From contig CANKXC010000002.1 of assembly GCA_947487355.1 (NCBI GenBank), positions 1-38,352 of the forward strand: a stretch of DNA of 38,352 nt, given 5' to 3'. A model generated the notes under the pieces. That model saw nothing but the letters and a program-made list of their open reading frames with translations, made no database searches and was not told the origin of the DNA. Both the position numbers and the translations under genes were made by a program. The DNA comes from Comamonadaceae bacterium (GTDB lineage Bacteria > Pseudomonadota > Gammaproteobacteria > Burkholderiales > Burkholderiaceae_C). The first letter of the stretch is position 1. Each line of letters opens with the position of its first letter. Of the stretch, positions 1 to 9,271 are shown piece after piece.

Positions 1-1107
1 GCCAAAGAATTGAATTTGAATGATCCCCAAGCATGGGACTGGCCCTATATTGGTGAGAAGCTCAAAGAAGCCAGGTACAGCTTCAGTGAACAAGAGGTCA
101 AGCAATATTTCACTGCACCGAAGGTTCTACAAGGACTCTTCAAAATTATTGAAACATTGTTTGATGTGACCATTCGTCTGGACCAAGCGCCGGTTTGGCA
201 CCCTGCTGTTGCTTTTTACCGTATCGAACGTCAGGGCCAATTGGTGGGACAGTTTTACTTGGATCCACCAGCCCGCTCGGGCAAGCGCGGCGGCGCATGG
301 ATGGACGATGTCCGAGCCAGATGGCTCCGACCAGACAGCCAGCAATTGCAAACGCCTGTTGCGCATTTGGTTTGCAATTTTGCAGACAGCGTAGACGGCA
401 AGCCACCCCTCCTCACCCACGATGATGTCATCACCCTGTTCCATGAATTTGGTCATGGTCTGCATCACATGCTGACCAAGGTGAATGAAAGAGATGTGTC
501 TGGAATTAGCGGCGTTGAATGGGATGCTGTCGAATTACCCAGCCAATTCATGGAGAATTTTTGTTGGGAATGGTCGGTATTGAGACACATGACTTCGCAT
601 GTTCAAACAGGCGAAGCTTTACCGCAAGCCTTGTTTGACAAAATGGTGGCGGCAAAGAACTTCCAAAGTGGCCTTCAAACTTTGCGACAAATTGAATTTG
701 GTTTGTTAGACATGCTCTTGCACTCTGAACACAATCCAAACGATGATTTCATGCCAGTTCTGAATCAAGTGCGTGCAGAAGTAGCCGTCATTCAACCGCC
801 CTCTTTCAATCGCATGGCGCATACGTTCAGCCATATTTTTGCAGGGGGATATGCTGCAGGTTATTACAGCTACAAGTGGGCTGAAGTCTTGTCGGCTGAC
901 GCTTATGCGGCATTTGAGGAAACAGCACTTCCAGATGGCAGCCCTAACCCAGACACAGGCCGGCGTTATTTAGAAGCCATTTTGGAAGCGGGTGGAAGCC
1001 GCCCTGCTTTGGCGTCTTTTGTGGCATTTAGAGGCAGAGAGCCTTCGCTGAATGCCCTCTTGCGACACCAAGGGATGGATTCATCGGCAGGATCACCCCG
1101 TCAATAA
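1..1107 (+). CDS. prlC: Oligopeptidase A (M3 family zinc metallopeptidase), 3' part
   Basis: C-terminal 368 codons of a cytosolic M3 metallopeptidase that degrades short peptides, including cleaved signal peptides. The reading frame is open from base 1 and no start codon is credible, so the gene begins upstream; family members are about 680 residues, so roughly 310 are missing. The zinc motif HEFGHGLHH lies at about residue 148 of the fragment and the third-ligand segment with ELPSQFMENF follows about 30 residues later, so the catalytic core is intact. The C-terminus has the usual REPSLNALLRHQG ending. It converges on rpiA with a 14 bp gap. Family assignment is firm; the exact member (OpdA/PrlC rather than Dcp) rests on the C-terminal signature. 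Confidence 0.93.
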   Translation, partial: AKELNLNDPQAWDWPYIGEKLKEARYSFSEQEVKQYFTAPKVLQGLFKIIETLFDVTIRLDQAPVWHPAVAFYRIERQGQLVGQFYLDPPARSGKRGGAWMDDVRARWLRPDSQQLQTPVAHLVCNFADSVDGKPPLLTHDDVITLFHEFGHGLHHMLTKVNERDVSGISGVEWDAVELPSQFMENFCWEWSVLRHMTSHVQTGEALPQALFDKMVAAKNFQSGLQTLRQIEFGLLDMLLHSEHNPNDDFMPVLNQVRAEVAVIQPPSFNRMAHTFSHIFAGGYAAGYYSYKWAEVLSADAYAAFEETALPDGSPNPDTGRRYLEAILEAGGSRPALASFVAFRGREPSLNALLRHQGMDSSAGSPRQ

Positions 1108-1121
1108 AAAACTTACGTGAC

Positions 1122-1793
1122 TTAAAACTTCAATGTTTTAACGCCCTCAGATGTGCCCAGCAAACAAACCTGGGCCTTCTGATGTGCAAATACACCCACA
1201 GTGACGACGCCTGGCCACTGACTCACTTGCGTTTCAAAAGTCACTGGGTCATTGATTTTTAAACCTTTGACATCAATGATGTGCTGTCCGTTGTCAGTCA
1301 CAAGGGGCGCGCCATCCTTCATGCGAACTTGCGCTTGACCGCCCATTGCCGCAAATTGAGCCATGATGCGTGAACTGGCCATAGGGATCACTTCCACAGG
1401 CAGTGGGAATGCGCCTAAGACGTCTACCAACTTAGATTCATCAGCGATACAAACAAACATCTTTGATTGCGCGGCCACAATCTTCTCGCGTGTGAGTGCA
1501 GCACCGCCGCCCTTGACCATGTGGCCCAAGTTGTTGATTTCATCGGCGCCGTCAATGTAGACCGACAACTCGCTCACATCGTTGCTGTCAAACACCGGAA
1601 TGCCTAAGGCTTTGAGGCGCACAGTAGAAGCCTCTGAGCTAGAAACTGCACCCTTGATTTGATCTTTGATGCTGGCCAGCGCATCGATGAACTTGTTCAC
1701 TGTGGAACCCGTACCAACGCCAACAATTTGTCCTGGTACAACAAATTGAAGTGCTGCTTGACCGACCAATGTTTTGAGTTCGTCTTGATTCAT
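1122..1793 (-). CDS. rpiA: Ribose-5-phosphate isomerase A
   Basis: Interconverts ribose-5-phosphate and ribulose-5-phosphate in the non-oxidative pentose phosphate pathway (cytosol). Visible family motifs: phosphate-binding GVGTGST at residues 25-31, SSEAS near 52, DGADE at 81-85, and [11 protein letters not shown] at 94-104, which holds the catalytic Glu. The ORF track starts at a TTG at 1811; I prefer the ATG at 1793, giving 223 residues, the normal RpiA length (about 220), although no strong Shine-Dalgarno precedes it. It is divergent from pyrD with only 43 bp between the start codons, so their promoters must overlap or lie very close. Confidence 0.96.
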   Translation of the reverse strand: MNQDELKTLVGQAALQFVVPGQIVGVGTGSTVNKFIDALASIKDQIKGAVSSSEASTVRLKALGIPVFDSNDVSELSVYIDGADEINNLGHMVKGGGAALTREKIVAAQSKMFVCIADESKLVDVLGAFPLPVEVIPMASSRIMAQFAAMGGQAQVRMKDGAPLVTDNGQHIIDVKGLKINDPVTFETQVSQWPGVVTVGVFAHQKAQVCLLGTSEGVKTLKF

Positions 1794-1836
1794 AAACTTA
1801 ATTTGAGACAATGCATGTACTAAACGAGATTATCCA

Positions 1837-2883
1837 ATGTCCCTGAACCTTTACGCCCTAGCCCGCCCTCTTTTATTCAAGCTTGACCCCGAAGAGGCGC
1901 ACGATTTCACACTCAATCAACTGGCCAATACACAAAATACGCCATTTGATCGCGCTTATCGGCAGCCTTGGGTTTCCGATCCTATTCAGCTAGCGGGTTT
2001 GACTTTTCCCAACCGAGTGGGCATGGCCGCAGGCTTAGACAAAAATGCACGTTGCATCGATGGCTTAGGTGCCATGGGTTTTGGCTTTGTGGAAGTGGGC
2101 ACCGTAACGCCTCTGGCGCAGCCGGGCAATGACAAACCCAGAATGTTTAGACTGCTTGAGGCCAAGGCCCTCATTAACCGTTTGGGTTTTAACAACGAGG
2201 GCTTAGACGCCTTTGTAGCCAATGTCAAAAAATCCAAATTCAGGCAACAAGGTCGCCTGTTGGGCTTGAATATCGGCAAGAACGCCCTGACCCCCATTGA
2301 ACGAGCCACAGACGATTACCTCATTGGGCTAAGCGGCGTCTATCCGTATGCCGACTACATCACGGTCAATATTTCCAGTCCAAACACCAAGAACTTGCGA
2401 TCTTTACAAACAGACGAAGCACTGGATCAGTTGCTTTCGGCGCTGAATGAAAGAAAAAAGGCATTGGCTGAATTGCATCAAAAACAAGTGCCTGTTTTCC
2501 TCAAAATTGCCCCCGATCTGGACGATGAGCAAATTGCGGTCATTGCCGCAAGCTTGCGCAAACACGACATCGATGGCGTGATTGCAACCAATACCACCTT
2601 GTCGCGCGATGCGGTTCAGGGTATGCCACATGCCAACGAAATGGGGGGACTTTCGGGCTCTCCTGTTTTGTCGGCCAGCAATCGGGTCATTCGCCTTTTA
2701 CGAAATCAATTAGGTCCCGATTTTCCAATCATTGGTGTGGGGGGCATCATGACTGCCTATGACGCAGTCAGCAAAATTGAGGCGGGTGCCGATGTCGTAC
2801 AAATCTATACCGGCTTGATTTACAAAGGCCCCGCGCTGGTCCACGAAGTGGCCAAGGCTTTGAAGCAATTGTCAGCTCAATAA
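1837..2883 (+). CDS. pyrD: Dihydroorotate dehydrogenase (quinone), class 2
   Basis: Oxidises dihydroorotate to orotate in pyrimidine synthesis and passes electrons to quinone at the inner membrane. At 348 residues it is the class 2 length. Motifs seen: N-terminal amphipathic helix typical of the membrane-associated class, AAGLDKNA at 64-71, [10 protein letters not shown] near 83, the NISSPNT active-site segment near 178, and a late GVGGI FMN-phosphate loop. Starts at ATG 1837 after a weak purine stretch. The stop codon overlaps the 3' end of the convergent LhgO-like gene by 12 bp, so both coding ends share the same bases on opposite strands. Confidence 0.97.
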   Translation: MSLNLYALARPLLFKLDPEEAHDFTLNQLANTQNTPFDRAYRQPWVSDPIQLAGLTFPNRVGMAAGLDKNARCIDGLGAMGFGFVEVGTVTPLAQPGNDKPRMFRLLEAKALINRLGFNNEGLDAFVANVKKSKFRQQGRLLGLNIGKNALTPIERATDDYLIGLSGVYPYADYITVNISSPNTKNLRSLQTDEALDQLLSALNERKKALAELHQKQVPVFLKIAPDLDDEQIAVIAASLRKHDIDGVIATNTTLSRDAVQGMPHANEMGGLSGSPVLSASNRVIRLLRNQLGPDFPIIGVGGIMTAYDAVSKIEAGADVVQIYTGLIYKGPALVHEVAKALKQLSAQ

Positions 2884-3990
2884 TTTGACAACTTCATCAG
2901 CAATGGCCAGGGAGCTAGTCAGTCCGGGCGACTCTATGCCTAAGAGATGCACCAGGCCAGGTGTTCCATGCTGCTGAGGTCCCATGATGCAAAAGTCAGC
3001 GGCAGCCTCTTGAGGTGAATTGATTTTGGGTCTGATGCCCGCATACGAGGGCATCAAAGCACCATCTTTTAGCCCAGGCCAATATTTCCGAACTTCTGCA
3101 TAAAAAACATCGCCTCTGCGGGCATCAACGCTTAAGTGGTCGGGTGAATCGACCCACTCCACATCAGGCCCAAATTTAGCCTGTCCTGCCATGTCCAAGG
3201 TCAGGTGCACACCTAAACCTGCAGCCTCGGGTACCGGATAAATTAAACGGGAAAAAGGGGAACGACCCGAAAGGCTGAAATAGTTGCCTTTGGCGTAATA
3301 AGCTTTGGGAATCAATGCCAGGTTGGTACCACTGAATTGCATGGCCACATGGGGAGCGTACAGGCCCGCCGCATTGATGACTTGATTGGCGAGTATTTCA
3401 GTGCCATCCACTGTACGAACTACAAACTGAGTTTTTGAGTTTGAGTGTACAACTTCAGCAGATTCAAATTTTGATTGAAGGGCCAAAAGGCCACCTGCAT
3501 TTTCAAGATCGCCCAAATAACTCAACATCAAAGCATGACTATCGACAATGCCCGTACCGGGTGACCACAGAGCTGCCAAGCACTGAAGTTCGGGTTCCAT
3601 CGCCTTGGCTTCTTGGGAAGTCAAAATTTGCAATGCATCTGTGCCAACGACACCATTGGCAAACGCTTTTTTTTGAATCTCGGTCAAACGCTCAATTTGG
3701 TCATGCGCTGTTGCAACAATTAACTTTCCGCAACGTTGGTGCGGAATACCTCTTTCGAGGCAATAGTCATACAGCATGTGCCGACCTGTTACACACAAAC
3801 GAGCCTTCAATGAGCCGGCAGGATAATATATGCCCGCATGAATGACTTCGCTATTTCGCGAACTGGTGCCCGTTCCAAAGGCGTCTTCAGACTCAAGAAT
3901 TAGCGCCTCTTTGCCAGCCAATGCTATGGCACGACCTATGGCTAAGCCGACCACCCCTGCGCCAACAATGACCGTTTCTACAGCATCCAT
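2872..3990 (-). CDS. lhgO: FAD-dependent oxidoreductase, L-2-hydroxyglutarate oxidase-like
   Basis: 372-residue DAO-family flavoprotein. The Rossmann motif [12 protein letters not shown] sits at residues 10-21 with an acidic residue ending the second strand (ILESE). The segment [15 protein letters not shown] at about 43-57 and the C-terminal [16 protein letters not shown] are characteristic of the LhgO/L2HGDH group, which oxidises L-2-hydroxyglutarate to 2-oxoglutarate and feeds electrons to the respiratory chain. No signal peptide or membrane span is seen. It stands alone on the minus strand, convergent and 12 bp overlapping with pyrD. Substrate is inferred from the family; related 2-hydroxyacid oxidases could not be told apart by eye, so the symbol is provisional. 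Confidence 0.8.
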   Translation of the reverse strand: MDAVETVIVGAGVVGLAIGRAIALAGKEALILESEDAFGTGTSSRNSEVIHAGIYYPAGSLKARLCVTGRHMLYDYCLERGIPHQRCGKLIVATAHDQIERLTEIQKKAFANGVVGTDALQILTSQEAKAMEPELQCLAALWSPGTGIVDSHALMLSYLGDLENAGGLLALQSKFESAEVVHSNSKTQFVVRTVDGTEILANQVINAAGLYAPHVAMQFSGTNLALIPKAYYAKGNYFSLSGRSPFSRLIYPVPEAAGLGVHLTLDMAGQAKFGPDVEWVDSPDHLSVDARRGDVFYAEVRKYWPGLKDGALMPSYAGIRPKINSPQEAAADFCIMGPQQHGTPGLVHLLGIESPGLTSSLAIADEVVKLLS

Positions 3991-4083
3991 ATTTAAAAAT
4001 TTAGCTGGTGAATGTTTGAGGATAATTTAAATATTGGTGCTTGACACGCGGATGACAGATTCAAAGAGAGAGTCATGTCACAG

Positions 4084-4098
4084 TGGCATATTGTGCCA
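4084..4098. promoter_or_regulatory. Palindrome TGGCA-N5-TGCCA upstream of SDR gene
   Basis: Perfect 5 bp arms around a 5 bp spacer, 26 bp before the SDR start codon. A TTGACA hexamer occurs at 4041-4046, but no good -10 was found at the right distance. The size and symmetry fit a dimeric repressor site, but no regulator is identified. Confidence 0.35.
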
Positions 4099-4124
4099 AC
4101 CCCATAGCATGACAAAGGAAACCT

Positions 4125-4886
4125 ATGAAATTATTTGATTTGACCCACAAAGTAGCCATTGTGACGGGTGCAAGCAAAGGCATCGGGCGGTCTATTGCTT
4201 TTCAACTTGCCAGAGCGGGTGCCAAAGTGGTGGTCTCAAGCCGCAAGTTGGATGCCTGTGAAGCTGTGGTCAAAGAAATTCAAGCAGAAGGCGGCACGGC
4301 CATGGCCATCAGTGCCAGCATCGCCATTAAATCGCAGTTAGAAGAAATGGTCCAAAAAACTCGCGACACATGGGGGCCAATCGATATTCTGATTTGCAAT
4401 GCGGCCAGCAATCCTTACTACGGCCCCATGAGCGGTGTAAGCGACGAGGTCTTCAACAAAATCATGCACAACAATGTTTTGTCAAGCAACTGGTTGTGTA
4501 GCATGGTCTATCCCGACATGAAGGCAAAAAAGAACGGTGCCATTGTGTTGGTCTCATCGGTGGGCGGTTTGCACGGCTCGGCTGTCATTGGTGCCTACAA
4601 CATTTCCAAAGCAGCGGACATGCAATTAGCTCGCAACTTGGCCGTTGAATGGGGCCCTGACAACATTCGCGTCAACTGCATTGCCCCCGGTCTCATTCGA
4701 ACTGATTTTGCAAAAGCACTGACAGATGACCCTGTCAAATCAGGCATGGTTGAAAATGAAACACCCCTAAGGCGTATCGGTGAGCCCGATGACATTGGGG
4801 GTATTGCGGTTTTGCTATCAAGCGCGGCCGGGAAATACATCACCGGCCAAACCATTGTTGCCGATGGCGGGATGATGATTCGCTAA
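4125..4886 (+). CDS. SDR family NAD(P)-dependent oxidoreductase
   Basis: 253-residue classical short-chain dehydrogenase. TGASKGIGRS at 14-23 is the cofactor loop, NAAS near 93 the structural motif, and the catalytic Ser-Tyr-Lys are in SSVGG and AYNISKAAD. The C-terminus ITGQTIVADGGMMIR is the standard end of FabG-like and DHRS4-like enzymes. Start is ATG 4125, preceded by AAAGGAAAC. It is a single-gene unit: a divergent gene lies 134 bp upstream, and a bidirectional terminator follows 4 bp after the stop. The substrate cannot be deduced; a role in fatty acid or hydroxyacyl metabolism is possible. It is not a housekeeping fabG by context, because no fab genes adjoin it. Confidence 0.88.
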   Translation: MKLFDLTHKVAIVTGASKGIGRSIAFQLARAGAKVVVSSRKLDACEAVVKEIQAEGGTAMAISASIAIKSQLEEMVQKTRDTWGPIDILICNAASNPYYGPMSGVSDEVFNKIMHNNVLSSNWLCSMVYPDMKAKKNGAIVLVSSVGGLHGSAVIGAYNISKAADMQLARNLAVEWGPDNIRVNCIAPGLIRTDFAKALTDDPVKSGMVENETPLRRIGEPDDIGGIAVLLSSAAGKYITGQTIVADGGMMIR

Positions 4887-4890
4887 ATAA

Positions 4891-4923
4891 AAAAAGCCCC
4901 AAGTCAAACGACTGGGGCTTTTG
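4891..4923. terminator. Bidirectional rho-independent terminator
   Basis: AAAAGCCCCA and GGGGCTTTT form a long stem with one bulged A and an AAAC loop. The A-tract on the left and T-tract on the right let it serve both the SDR gene (+) and sodB (-), whose stop codons flank it. Confidence 0.9.
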
Positions 4924-4945
4924 AAATTTGAAAAATGGTATTTTT

Positions 4946-5527
4946 TTAAGCGAAATTGGCTTCGGCAAATGACCAGTTAACAAGTTTGTCGAGGAAAGTT
5001 TCAACAAACTTAGGACGCATGTTGCGGTAATCGATGTAGTAAGCGTGCTCCCAAACGTCAACAGTCAAGAGTGCTTTGTCAGCAGTAGTCAGGGGCGTGC
5101 CGGCAGCACCCATATTCACGATGTCGACAGACCCGTCAGCTTTTTTGACCAACCAAGTCCAGCCTGAACCAAAATTGCCTACTGCACTTTTAACAAAGGC
5201 TTCTTTGAAAGCTGCGTAAGAGCCAAATTTGGCGTTGATAGCGGCTGCCAAAGCACCTGTGGGTTCGCCACCGCCATTGGGCTTCATGCAATTCCAAAAG
5301 AATGTGTGGTTCCAAATTTGAGCGGAGTTGTTGTAGACGCCGCCGCTGGATTTTTTGATAATTTCTTCCAAAGACATCGATTCGAACTCTGTGCCTTTTT
5401 GCAGGTTGTTCAAGTTGACGACATACGCATTGTGGTGCTTGCCATGGTGAAACTCAAGGGTTTCTTGGCTGTAATGCGGTGCCAAAGCGTCGATGGCATA
5501 GGGCAGTGCGGGCAATGTATGTTCCAT
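4946..5527 (-). CDS. sodB: Superoxide dismutase [Fe]
   Basis: Cytosolic enzyme that converts superoxide to oxygen and hydrogen peroxide. Metal ligands are recognisable: His in LEFHHGKHH (about residue 27), His in IWNHTFFWN, and Asp and His in [17 protein letters not shown] is typical of the iron form. I start at the ATG at 5527 (193 residues, the usual FeSOD length, beginning [10 protein letters not shown]) with a GAGGA Shine-Dalgarno about 6 bp upstream; the track's longer start adds seven residues. It lies 63 bp downstream of xseA on the same strand. Its 3' end is served by the shared terminator. Confidence 0.96.
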   Translation of the reverse strand: MEHTLPALPYAIDALAPHYSQETLEFHHGKHHNAYVVNLNNLQKGTEFESMSLEEIIKKSSGGVYNNSAQIWNHTFFWNCMKPNGGGEPTGALAAAINAKFGSYAAFKEAFVKSAVGNFGSGWTWLVKKADGSVDIVNMGAAGTPLTTADKALLTVDVWEHAYYIDYRNMRPKFVETFLDKLVNWSFAEANFA

Positions 5528-5590
5528 GGGATCCTCGTTTCGGTTCAATAAAAAATCAAGGGCTTATTGTAGGTTGATCGGCTAAGTTTG

Positions 5591-6883
5591 TCATAGAACC
5601 CTCAATTTGACCTGACCATCTGCCAAGGTGGCAGAGACATCTTGCGCAGGCAAAAAGTCCTTTGCATGGGTCAGTGCCTTTCCAGACTCGTCTGTTAACC
5701 AAGCATACCCACGCTCTAAAACCAAATGCGGATCAAGGAGGTCAAGTCGTGTTTGATGATGACTCAAGCCCCTTTGCTGGCTTTGCAAGTTACTTTGAAG
5801 TGCTTTGGGGAGATTCAGTGACAAGGTTTTGATGCCTTGCAACTGCTGATTGACTTGCGTCCGAACTGCAAACTTCAAAGTTTGCCCAATTCTCTGCAGC
5901 TTGGCATTTTGATCACTGATTCGGCCAGACGGACGACCCAATCGACCTGCCACCCAATCGAGTCTTTGGTTCATTTTGTCGAGGGTCGCCATGACTGAAT
6001 TGGTCAAGACTTGATGCACAGTCTCTAGTTCTAAAACTCTTTGGGACCGGTCTACCGCAACCAATTCCGCGGCAGCTGTCGGCGTGGGTGCCCGTAAATC
6101 GGCTACGAAGTCGAGCAATGTAAAGTCGGTTTCATGGCCAACCCCTGACACAACCGGTATTGGGCAAGCTGCCACCGCTCTGACCAAAGTTTCGTCGTTG
6201 AAGGACCAAAGGTCCTCCATGGAGCCCCCGCCCCTCACAATCAAAATGACATCAACGGCCATGGGTTGATGATTGGCAGAATTTGATGGCGCTTGCCATG
6301 CGACTAAATTTTTTAAACTTTGAAGTAGCTCTACTGGCGCATTGCTCCCTTGAACAGACGCTGGCGCCAAAATGACAGGAATGTGCGGCACCCTTCGCTG
6401 AAGAGCGGTAACAACATCATGCAAAGCAGCGGCACCCAAGGACGTAATAAGCCCAATGGCACGCGGATGGGATGGCAATCTTTTTTTTCTGGCTTGGCTA
6501 AACAGGCCTTCGTTTTCCAATGCGGTCTTGAGTTTGAGAAATTGTGCAAACAAGTCGCCTTGCCCCGCCCTTTGCATGCTTTCAACGACCAATTGGAGGT
6601 CGCCTCGGGCTTCATAAACGCCCAACTTGCCCCTTAGCTCAACCATTTCTCCATCTCGTGGCATAAACCCGAGGGCGCTGGCGGCTCTTTTGAACATGGC
6701 GCAACGAATCTGTCCGCTGTCGTCTTTGAGATTGAAATAACAATGCCCGCTTGATGCGCGTGAGAAACCAGAAATCTCACCTTTAACAGCGATTGGATTG
6801 AACCTGGCATTCAAAGTGTCTGCAATTGCAAGGCACAGCGCACCAACAGACCAAACACGTGGCTCAGAATCTAGACGCGCCAT
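5591..6883 (-). CDS. xseA: Exodeoxyribonuclease VII large subunit
   Basis: 430-residue catalytic subunit of ExoVII, which with XseB degrades single-stranded DNA to oligonucleotides in repair and recombination. The N-terminal OB-fold (about 8-105) contains VKGEISGFSRASSGHCYF. The central nuclease domain contains SGVGHETDFTLLDFVADLRAPTPTAAAE, the family signature with GxGHExD. A glutamine-rich coiled-coil region follows (about 270-390), and the short C-terminal segment ERGYAWL is present. ATG 6883 gives the expected N-terminus. xseB is not in the window. sodB follows on the same strand. Confidence 0.96.
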   Translation of the reverse strand: MARLDSEPRVWSVGALCLAIADTLNARFNPIAVKGEISGFSRASSGHCYFNLKDDSGQIRCAMFKRAASALGFMPRDGEMVELRGKLGVYEARGDLQLVVESMQRAGQGDLFAQFLKLKTALENEGLFSQARKKRLPSHPRAIGLITSLGAAALHDVVTALQRRVPHIPVILAPASVQGSNAPVELLQSLKNLVAWQAPSNSANHQPMAVDVILIVRGGGSMEDLWSFNDETLVRAVAACPIPVVSGVGHETDFTLLDFVADLRAPTPTAAAELVAVDRSQRVLELETVHQVLTNSVMATLDKMNQRLDWVAGRLGRPSGRISDQNAKLQRIGQTLKFAVRTQVNQQLQGIKTLSLNLPKALQSNLQSQQRGLSHHQTRLDLLDPHLVLERGYAWLTDESGKALTHAKDFLPAQDVSATLADGQVKLRVL

Positions 6884-7198
6884 GAAATAGCCTTATTTTG
6901 ATGGGGTTTTGAAGTCATTTCGTTCGGTGAGCCTTGTCAACTCAAGGGCAAAGAGTCCACAGTCATGAGAATTGGGCATGCGAACATCAAAATACAGCTT
7001 GCATTCCCATACTTTGATGTAACTCATTGATTTTATTGTATTATTTTTTGATTAAAAAAGTAGCAGCCTAAGAAAACTCAACGAATATGCGGCTTCTGAG
7101 CGAGACAGGACCATGTTCTTAACAAAGTTATCCACAGAAAAGCAGAACAATATGATCAGACATAATCAAAACTGAATCAAGAAGTAGAAAGTTTCATT
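6884..7198. other. 315 bp divergent intergenic region, xseA/exbB
   Basis: No coding sequence is supportable here; the longest ATG-initiated frames are under 25 codons and lack a ribosome site. The middle (about 7020-7060) is very AT-rich and is the likely promoter area. One perfect DnaA box lies at 7128-7136. No clear Fur box was found by eye, although exbBD-type genes are often Fur-controlled. Confidence 0.6.
7128..7136 (+). promoter_or_regulatory. Consensus DnaA box TTATCCACA
   Basis: Exact match to the strong E. coli R1-type DnaA box, 62 bp before the exbB start codon. It is single; no cluster of boxes or AT-rich 13-mers is visible, so it is a possible regulatory site rather than an origin. 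A chance occurrence is possible. Confidence 0.5.
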
Positions 7199-7816
7199 TT
7201 GCTTAGCATCATACAAGCCGCAGGTTGGCCCATTTGGCCATTGATCGCATGTTCAGTTCTTGCGCTGGCCATTATTTTTGAGCGGCTCTTTGCATTGCGC
7301 ACCAACAAAGTCTTGCCTCAGAATGCACTAGTGCAAGCCATCGAAAGTACCCGTCAAGGCTTTCCATCCGACGAAACCATCCATGAGATTGCCAAGATTG
7401 GCGCTGTTGGATCTGTTTTTTCTGCGGGACTTCAAACATTGGCAAGCAATCCATCCGCTAGCCATGCCGATGTGAAAGAAAGTATGGAAATGGAAGGCCG
7501 GATGGCGGCACAAAACCTGGAACGTTATCTGACATCCTTGGCAACACTGGCTTCCGCAGCGCCATTGCTTGGCCTGTTGGGTACCGTCATTGGCATGATT
7601 GAAATTTTTGGCATTCAAACGCCTGGACAGCAACAGCCCGTGGAATTGGCGCATGGTATTTCCATAGCACTTTACAACACAGCATTGGGCTTGATCGTTG
7701 CCATTCCCTCTTTGATGGCATGGCGATTTTTCAAAGCCAAGGTTGACCGATTGGTTTTGCAAATGGAATGGTCTGCTGAACGATTTGCAAGGCATTTGGC
7801 TGCCATGCGCGATTAA
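7199..7816 (+). CDS. exbB: MotA/TolQ/ExbB proton channel family protein
   Basis: 205-residue inner-membrane protein of the ExbB/TolQ type, which with ExbD forms a proton-motive-force driven motor. There is an N-terminal membrane segment (IWPLIACSVLALAIIF, about 13-28) and two C-terminal ones (TSLATLASAAPLLGLLGTVIGMI and ALYNTALGLIVAIPSLMAW) with the family LGLLGTVIGM motif. Start is a TTG preceded by AGAAAG; no in-frame ATG gives a better N-terminus. It heads a run exbB-exbD-lpxK-Trm112-kdsB. This placement beside LPS genes is common in betaproteobacteria, so the motor may serve the envelope rather than TonB-dependent iron uptake; no tonB is nearby. Confidence 0.88.
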   Translation: MLSIIQAAGWPIWPLIACSVLALAIIFERLFALRTNKVLPQNALVQAIESTRQGFPSDETIHEIAKIGAVGSVFSAGLQTLASNPSASHADVKESMEMEGRMAAQNLERYLTSLATLASAAPLLGLLGTVIGMIEIFGIQTPGQQQPVELAHGISIALYNTALGLIVAIPSLMAWRFFKAKVDRLVLQMEWSAERFARHLAAMRD

Positions 7817-7849
7817 GCTTTAATTGACAATTCATGCTGAAAGTTTCAT

Positions 7850-8278
7850 TTGAAATTTAAGAAAAACGTACCGCTAGAACCTGACATCAATTTGATACCC
7901 TTCATTGATGTCTTGTTGGTCGTTCTCATTTTTTTAATGTTGACCACCACATGGTCCAAATTCAATGAAATAAATTTGAGTTTGCCTTCTGCTCAAAGCA
8001 GCGAAACATCTTCACCAAACGCAACATGGGTTGTCGCAGTAAGCGCTCAAGGTGTTTACGCCATCAACGGCGGCCCGCTTGAAGGGCGACAAATTAAAGA
8101 CCTGCAAAAGGCGCTGTCTGGCTTGGAAAAAACGGATGGCAGTGTGTTGATCAAGGCAGACGCTTCGGCCAGCCACCAAGCAGTTGTCAATGTGCTTGAA
8201 GCCGCCAGACTCAATGGCATTTCAAAAATTGCATTTGCAACCCAGCAAAGTAGCAAACCGCCTACCAACAAGCCATAG
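7850..8278 (+). CDS. exbD: ExbD/TolR family biopolymer transport protein
   Basis: 142-residue partner of the preceding ExbB. A short cytoplasmic N-terminus leads into one membrane segment with the essential Asp (INLIPFIDVLLVVLIFLML, Asp at residue 20), then a periplasmic domain with the typical VVAVSAQGVYAINGGP and LIKADASASHQAVVNVL stretches. The start is TTG 7850, and the 13-nt string GAAAGTTTCATTT before it is identical to the one before exbB. The gap to exbB is 33 bp; lpxK follows after 6 bp. Confidence 0.9.
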   Translation: MKFKKNVPLEPDINLIPFIDVLLVVLIFLMLTTTWSKFNEINLSLPSAQSSETSSPNATWVVAVSAQGVYAINGGPLEGRQIKDLQKALSGLEKTDGSVLIKADASASHQAVVNVLEAARLNGISKIAFATQQSSKPPTNKP

Positions 8279-8284
8279 CTCACC

Positions 8285-9268
8285 ATGTCTTGGCTTCAAA
8301 AACTTCCTCAATATTGGCAATCGACCCATTGGATCACTTGGGTGTTATGGCCTGTCGAATTAGCCTACCGAGTCGCCTTGATGTTGAGAAGCCAGTTTTA
8401 TGCCCTAGGCATCTTTAAGCGTCATCGGGTCAAGGCCTTGGTCATTGTGGTTGGCAATGTGGTCGCGGGGGGTGGCGGCAAAACACCACTCACGATTGCC
8501 ATTGTCCAACGGCTTACCCATCAGGGTTTTAAGGTGGGCGTGGTCAGTCGAGGGTATGGCCGTCAAACATCAGAAATTTATGTCGTCACCAACAAAAGCG
8601 CAGCCACTGAGGCCGGTGATGAACCACTGTTTATCCACCTGAAATGTTCTGTACCAGTGGTGGTTGGAAGCAACAGGTTTGAGGCAGCTGAGCACCTTAA
8701 GCGGCAATTTCCAGATACCCAAATCATTGTGTGCGACGACGGTCTGCAACATTTGGCTTTGGCAAGAGACATTGAAATATGCGTGATGGATGCGCAAGGC
8801 ATTGGCAATGGCCATTTACTTCCAGCAGGCCCACTTCGCGAACCATGGCCACGACCTGTCCATCTCCTGCTTCATACGCAAAAAAGAACGCTGAAAGAAG
8901 GATTTGAATCGGTTCGAAAACTAAGCTCCTTTGCAATCAACCGCACAGGTCAGCAATTCAGTCTTTCTGACTTGAAAATAAACTCCATTGAAGTGGTTTC
9001 TGGCATCGCGAAGCCCCAAGCCTTCATTGGCATGTTGGCAGATTTTGGTTTTCAAATTCAGCATCAAACCGCACTGCCTGACCATGATGATTTTTCAACC
9101 TGGAAAGCCCAAAGCCCCGAATGCACCTTGTTGTGTACAGAGAAAGATGCCGTCAAACTCTGGCAGACACACCCTGAGGCTCTTGCAGTCCCACTTATTT
9201 TTCAGCCTGAAGAGCCCTTTTGGCATCAGTTTGATGCACTTGTTCAAGCCACTCCTCGTTATCATTGA
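8285..9268 (+). CDS. lpxK: Tetraacyldisaccharide 4'-kinase
   Basis: Phosphorylates the 4' position of the lipid A disaccharide precursor at the cytoplasmic face of the inner membrane. 327 residues. An N-terminal membrane-associating segment (WVLWPVELAYRVALML) is followed by the P-loop variant GNVVAGGGGKTPLT at 57-70 and by CDDGLQHLALARDIEICVMD, the LpxK signature. Near the C-terminus, LPDHDDFS and CTEKDAVKL are also typical. ATG 8285 lies 6 bp after exbD, and Trm112 begins 3 bp after the stop, so co-transcription is likely. Confidence 0.96.
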   Translation: MSWLQKLPQYWQSTHWITWVLWPVELAYRVALMLRSQFYALGIFKRHRVKALVIVVGNVVAGGGGKTPLTIAIVQRLTHQGFKVGVVSRGYGRQTSEIYVVTNKSAATEAGDEPLFIHLKCSVPVVVGSNRFEAAEHLKRQFPDTQIIVCDDGLQHLALARDIEICVMDAQGIGNGHLLPAGPLREPWPRPVHLLLHTQKRTLKEGFESVRKLSSFAINRTGQQFSLSDLKINSIEVVSGIAKPQAFIGMLADFGFQIQHQTALPDHDDFSTWKAQSPECTLLCTEKDAVKLWQTHPEALAVPLIFQPEEPFWHQFDALVQATPRYH

Positions 9269-9271
9269 GCC

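Noticed and set aside
6884-7198. Replication origin suggested by the DnaA box and AT-rich stretch
   Set aside because: Only one box, no dnaA/dnaN/gidA nearby, no 13-mer repeats.
7328-7795. Minus-strand 155 aa ORF inside exbB
   Set aside because: Shadow of the exbB coding frame with low-complexity, Cys/His-rich translation.
7834-7860. Eight-codon ORF (MLKVSFEI) overlapping the exbD start as a leader peptide
   Set aside because: No ribosome site upstream and no attenuator structure; probably chance.
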